Source: Phoronis australis (taxonomy: Eukaryota; Phoronida; Phoronidae). From it: DNA of 64,000 nucleotides. Position numbers and translations under genes: made by a program. Positions 59,501 to 64,000 of this stretch are shown piece after piece. The notes under the pieces are model-generated. The model saw only the letters and a list, made by a program, of their open reading frames with translations, was not told the origin of the DNA and did no database searches. Position 1 is the stretch's first letter, and each line of letters opens with the position of its first letter. The DNA is taken from contig NMRA01000195.1 in assembly GCA_002633005.1 (NCBI GenBank), forward strand, positions 135,485-199,484, in the 5' to 3' direction.

Positions 59501-62500
59501 AAAAAAAAAACAGTGCAGGTGGTCTGATGTCATTTGCGGTGCATCAGACGTGCGCAGGCCTCATGGTTGGGCCCATTGCACAAAACACCTGAGCAAAGGC
59601 ACGAGACCCCAATTATGGCTCCTCGTGAAGAAAGTTTTCAAGTCTGCCAGTCTCCTTTAGGAAAACGGACAGACGTTTCCATTTGTTGCCATGCACTATA
59701 TGTTGTAGGCATGTAACAATGCCATCCAGTAGGTTGCTCCTTAGCCTATAAAAAGCTGGGCAAGACTCTACCAGGTGTTTAGGAGATTCTACGTCAGTAC
59801 CACACTCGGGACACACAGGGCTCCTCATATGCCCAGTAATGTGTCTGTGTCGGGCTAGGTTGCAGTGGCCCGTCAAAATTTGAATGACGTGTCTTATACC
59901 CAATCTATCTAGACTCAGAAGGCTTTTTGAACCTTTTGGTTCGATCACGTTGGGAAAATTCTCCTTGGTTTCTCGGCAGGAGTTAAGTGATGCCCACTGG
60001 GCTGCTGACTGGGTATGTACCCAGTTGCGTATACTCATCCTGCAACATCCGTAAGATACCGGGATAGCAGGGTAACCCTTACATCGATGTAGGCTTGAGT
60101 GGGTAAAACTTACATGTAGGCTTGAGTGGGTAACCCTTACATGTAGGCTTGAGTGGGTAAACCTTACAGCCAGGAAATGGAATGTGTGAGCCTTGAGTTC
60201 GGACTTATGGTGAACCTCCATTAGGATAGAGACTTCTGGCATGTTTCATGAAAAGTGGTTTTTAGGTTTCAGACATAAATTTCTACATAACATACTCAAT
60301 TTTTGATGATGTTGCTAAAACTGGCGATGACATGTTTGTCTTGCCTGCTCTCCTGCCTGCCTGTCTGCCAGTTTGTCAGCCTGGCTGTCAGCCTGGCAGC
60401 CTGTTTATGTGTATGTACATGTTTATGTAATACGAAAGTGTATATGAATATGTCTAATGTTTGTGATCATTTGAGCAGACTTGAGGCGACAATTACGGAG
60501 GAGACGGCGGAAATGCTGCAAATAATGTCGGACTTTAAGGGTGAGGCGTTTGATCCTAACCCGATATTTCACACCGGACTTTGCAACATGATGACATCAA
60601 TAGTAAGCCGTCTTTAAAGTATTGCCTTTCGAAAACCAATTGCTCAGTCGCTGATTTGAATGGATAACTGGAAAAGAGCAGAGTTGTTTAATCGGCACGT
60701 TTCTGAAAGCATTTTAGTGCTTCTTACCGTTCCCCATGGTTTGTTTGATAAAGAAAATGCTATCCAGGGGAGGTTGTGGAGAGCAATGTGTATCAATAAT
60801 GACGCCAACATATTCGTGTAGTCGACGCTGACTGTATGCGAAAACGTTTGGTGAGCGTAAAAGATAGACATAAAGTTCGCCCTCTTTAACAAAATATATT
60901 GTGCCGTATCACACATCTGTCAACATTTCTTGATATGATATGTTGTTCAACAGTTCCTGTGACCTCTGTTTGTTTTGATATTGGTTAACTGTTAAAACCA
61001 TCGATACTTACAGAATCTAATTACATGTAAATGTAATTATTGACATGCAAATATAGTGCTCAGCTGCTCAATGGGGTGTTTTTCGTTCAGATTCTTGGAA
61101 AGCGATTCAAGTCGACGGATGTAGAAGTAAAGCAAGTTCTTCTGATAGATGAGTTGTTTAACACAGGTCTTCATCCCATCAACGGAGCGGAACTGGACAA
61201 GTTTCCGTGGTTACGGTATCTTGGCAACAGGAGCTACAAAATATTGAAACAAGCGACAAGAGTACGAGACGAATTTATCGAAAAACATTTCCGAATTTGT
61301 AAGGTGGGTGTAGAAATGTGTTTATCCCATAGGAATCGAGCTTATTAACTGCTAAAAAGCGTCATGTGTAACCCGGTTAGACCTGTGAAAAAGTGCAATT
61401 ATGCCAGATAAGGACAAAGCATAATGGAACTTATGGAACACTTGAATGCATTTCAAAGAACTAAGCTCATATGCTTGGATGATACAACACTTACATTATA
61501 AAATGCTGTTTAAACAAAAATAACTTTGATCATCCGACTCAAAAAACACAATAATGCCCAGTTGAAGTTATGGCAATCCGTAAAAGGTTGAGGAAGTTTG
61601 AAGACGCAAATCAGCAAGTTGACAAACTTTGTGAGCGATGGTCTCAGGAATCACCGGCTCCAGTGAACTGCACATGCACGACAATCTTGAAGTGCTTAAA
61701 TCCATTGATTTCAATTTTTTGAAGATGACTAACGCGTCAACATCACTGGATCGTTCTTTTTACCACCGTATTTCAGTTCAACATTTCAAAAACTAGAAAG
61801 TAGAAGAAAAGCGTTATAAGATGAAAGTTCTTTAGGTCAATGGAGACGAGTGTGTTGTGTGAACTCATCCAGTACCAGTGTTTCAAGTCCACCAACACGA
61901 AAATTTCTTGTTTAAACTATTGCCATATCTGTGCCTCTCAGGAATACGCGGTAAAGCGAAAAGAGCTATAGCGCGCTCAAGTACTAAGTTGTTAAAATCA
62001 CATGTACCACAAACTCAACATCATATATTATTATAACGCAAACCACGGGAAAACGAACAACAATATCTGCCGCCTTTTTTAAACTAAACACATTGGAGGA
62101 TGCTTGACGTTGTGATTGGTTGTCCGGACTCTCCGTAATATCTATCGATCAATACTTGCCTTTTAGCTCTAGATCAGCTGATTAACTAATAGTCTGACAT
62201 CTCTTGTTTGTTTTCTCATTTGATATCTGATCGACTTTTTGACTTGATAGTTTCAAGCAATTTAACCTAAAGTTGTTAAGCTGAAGAAAAAATCCCTTTC
62301 TACATAACAGGTCGCTACACCAGTGTTGAGAGAAATCTACCAACTGTGTTAACTGTCGTTTTATGCTTACCTTTACATGTATACACGAACAGATGTGAAC
62401 ACTGTACATAATTCAGTCATGTTTGCCTAAGCTCTTGGGACAGCGCTTTGTCTTCTTGCCCCGTTTCAGGATTTAAGTAAAATCGACAAAACAGTATTCG

Positions 62501-63841
62501 TGAAGGATAACACGGCTACTGCATAGTTCCAGACGTATATGATTTATCATGCTCACTCTCGTGGTAGCTTTTTATTGTCTTCGTGGCCGTTGTGCGTACC
62601 ACGCCACCATACATGTCTATTCACTGCTGGTAGAAGACTCGTGACGAGGTATATAATGAGTTTAAGTTTAGTGTTAGTTGTTTGACAGGTCTTCTTGGAA
62701 AAGCATGGCTCCGTTTACACCTACTACAATATCTACATCGTACCATTGGCATTATGTGTTCCCGTTTTGGGTTGAACACGTCTGCGCTGATTTTTGTATT
62801 GCACATCACAGAGGCAATTTCAATTTATGTCTCCGCTTTTGAAGTATATTTAAAATGTAGCATTGATTTTAGAATGTCATTTTAACACTCTTTAGAGTAA
62901 AATTGCCACTGCACCTGACTTTATCTATATTTAGCTATTCGCTGAATCTCAGTGCGATTTAAGCTAGGTCATGCATCTACAGGTATGAGCAGAACCGTTG
63001 TTGATTTTCGGCTGGCTCCTACCGTAGAAATATTTTTTTAAAATCGCCCGCTTTGTAGTTTTACTCCTAGAGATCCGTGCAATGGGGGCATGTGAACTTC
63101 CGACGTTTCTCTGTGTAGCTTTTGCCATGTTTTATCCAAACTATTTCCCAGGAAGCGCTGAACCCTAGTGACATTCGAGGAATCTTGGAAGCGCTGTTTG
63201 TAAATCAGAAGCCATCCAACAACAACGAGCCATACGGACCTGCTGGTAACATCGACGACCAAGATATAAAAGGAATCGTCAACGACCTTATTGTTGCAGG
63301 TAACCCATTATGATTACTAAGAATGAATAATAATATTGCAGCTGTGCGATGCACGACCCATTTCCCAAAAATCCTACACATGGCCTTATGGTGTGAACTG
63401 TAACTACAGTCCACTGAAGGCTCATACCTGCTCATTATTGCAATTGGAAGAACAAAATCATTCCTAAGATTTCAACAAATTCTTTGTTGAATGTGATATC
63501 AGCTTTCCCTCGCACCTATCCCTAACTCGTATGCGAAAATTAATAGCGTATTGTTGACAGCTTGAAAGCATACTTCTAATTACGTTGCGATCAATAGATG
63601 TGAATTTATATATGTGCATGCGCGTATGTGCCTGTGCACCCTCCACGCGTGCATAATGTATTTCCGTAGTATTTTTTGCTTTTTATCGTCTTCATTTCTC
63701 GTCAGTAGGTAGACTTACAGTACTGTTACTTCAAATACTATTTCAGGCACAATTACCACTACTACTGCTCTGACCATTTCGTTGCTCGTTCTCATAAACC
63801 GCCCAGATATTAAAAGAAAATTGCACGATCAAGTGGATCAG
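56593..63841 (+). CDS. Cytochrome P450, CYP2 clan (3' partial, seven exons)
   Basis: Coding exons are 56593-56710 (exon begins 56585), 57393-57564, 57868-57999, 60479-60602, 61091-61303, 63152-63299 and 63747-63841. All have GT-AG borders, and phases agree at each join (1, 2, 2, 0, 0, 1, 0), giving 334 codons. The N-terminus has a membrane anchor (LIHFVAVALIWLVY) and the proline hinge KIPGPTPLPFIG. Later landmarks are RWKEVYGDIFRVNIFGEYSV, the C-helix block YSPHLQHVRKIAHWALRSF, IILGKRFKSTD and FPWLRYLGNRSYK, and the I helix DLIVAGTITTTTAL. These place it in the CYP2 clan, nearest CYP1/CYP17-like proteins by eye. It should be an ER-bound haem monooxygenase; substrate is unknown. The K helix ExxR and the Cys haem loop lie beyond the window. 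Two expected residues differ: Leu121 replaces the C-helix Trp and Ile305 replaces the I-helix Asp/Glu. Confidence 0.88.
59157..59488. repeat. 27-bp minisatellite, left block (about 12 units) in P450 intron
   Basis: The unit contains GGCTTGAGTGGGTAACCCTT preceded by ACATGTA. Units vary slightly (aaacc for aaccc, acgtgta for acatgta), and one unit near 59380 has a 6-bp ACATGT insertion. The minus-strand frame across it (KGYPLKPTC repeated) is an artefact of the 27-bp period. Confidence 0.9.
59489..59510 (+). repeat. A22 homopolymer at the minisatellite/LINE-fragment junction
   Basis: A pure run of 22 A separates the left minisatellite block from the retroelement fragment. Relative to the fragment, which is coded on the minus strand, it is a 3' T-run, opposite to a normal LINE tail. 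Confidence 0.85.
59513..60065 (-). mobile_element. 3' fragment of a non-LTR retrotransposon inside the minisatellite
   Basis: The minus-strand frame (coding part about 60065-59613) contains LGIRHVIQILTGHCNLARH, HITGHMRSPVCPECGTDVES and PKHLVESCPAFYRLR. This is the terminal part of I/Jockey/R1-like LINE ORF2, just after the RNase H-like region, with the C-x2-C-x8-H-x4-C cysteine motif. No reverse transcriptase is present. It sits between two blocks of the same 27-bp minisatellite, in antisense orientation within P450 intron 3. Confidence 0.75.
60066..60167. repeat. 27-bp minisatellite, right block (about 4 units)
   Basis: Same unit as 59157-59488, starting 'gggtaacccttacatcgatg' and ending 'gggtaaaccttacag'. 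The first unit has an extra CGATGT. Confidence 0.85.
61304..63151. other. P450 intron 5, nothing recognised
   Basis: No repeats or exons noted apart from a TACATGTATA motif near 62372 and ACATACATGT near 62610. Confidence 0.5.
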
Positions 63842-64000
63842 GTGAGCTCACTTATGCAGATATTGTGTTTAATGGAGCATGCACTTATAATCCAGACTCA
63901 AGACTTTGTGAGATATCACCGTGGATTTCAAGCAAAACACGCGATCACACCAGCTACCTCAGCAAAATACTTGTGTCTACACAACTCCAAGTTGATGTCA

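Noticed and set aside
59120-59533. 137-codon minus-strand ORF with KGYPLKPTC repeats
   Set aside because: Product of the 27-bp minisatellite in a P450 intron, not a gene.

Overview
This is a 64 kb piece of a eukaryotic nuclear genome. It is AT-rich, its introns are 0.1 to 4.5 kb with GT-AG borders, and it carries several families of interspersed repeats plus dense short palindromes of the TACATGTA type. Intron size, repeat content and gene set suggest a marine invertebrate, such as an invertebrate deuterostome (amphioxus, hemichordate, echinoderm) or a mollusc. I cannot fix the phylum from this sequence. Most of the window is non-coding or transposon-derived, and four genes are well supported.

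Genes, left to right. (1) Positions 1-3921 (+) hold the 3' part of a major facilitator superfamily transporter of the MFSD4 / sodium-dependent glucose transporter 1 type; its three visible exons join in phase. (2) Positions 16644-17597 (-) hold a 317-codon open frame for an unrecognised coiled-coil protein, probably the terminal exon of a longer gene. (3) Positions 40671-46276 (+) hold a two-exon Fuseless-family multi-pass membrane protein with four W-R-G-x-W repeats, two per exon. (4) Positions 56593-63841 (+) hold seven consecutive in-phase exons of a CYP2-clan cytochrome P450. It runs off the right edge before the K helix and haem-binding loop, and two usually conserved positions are substituted. 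Three weaker candidate exons (21116-21235, 24103-23894, 47354-47431) are listed with low confidence.

Mobile and repeated DNA. Three related copies of a TTAA-flanked DNA transposon with THAP-domain remnants (Kolobok-like) lie at about 5150-6487, 9561-11218 and 36496-38446. A 1.76 kb element with about 145 bp inverted ends occupies 12721-14477. A decayed Tx1/L1-like LINE lies on the minus strand at 31215-33420, a LINE endonuclease fragment at 27946-28463, and another LINE 3' fragment at 59513-60065 inside a P450 intron. At 29463-30548 there are 40 apparently identical 27-bp tandem units, and an unrelated 27-bp minisatellite lies at 59157-60167. Five further interspersed families recur (hairpin-ended repeats, a MITE pair and three SINE/MITE-like families).

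The four genes are functionally unrelated as far as I can tell (sugar transport, unknown coiled coil, membrane/synaptic protein, oxidative metabolism); nothing indicates a cluster or operon. I found no convincing undescribed multi-gene system. The best leads are the substituted P450 motifs, the four-repeat Fuseless architecture, the THAP/TTAA transposon family and the homogeneous tandem array.
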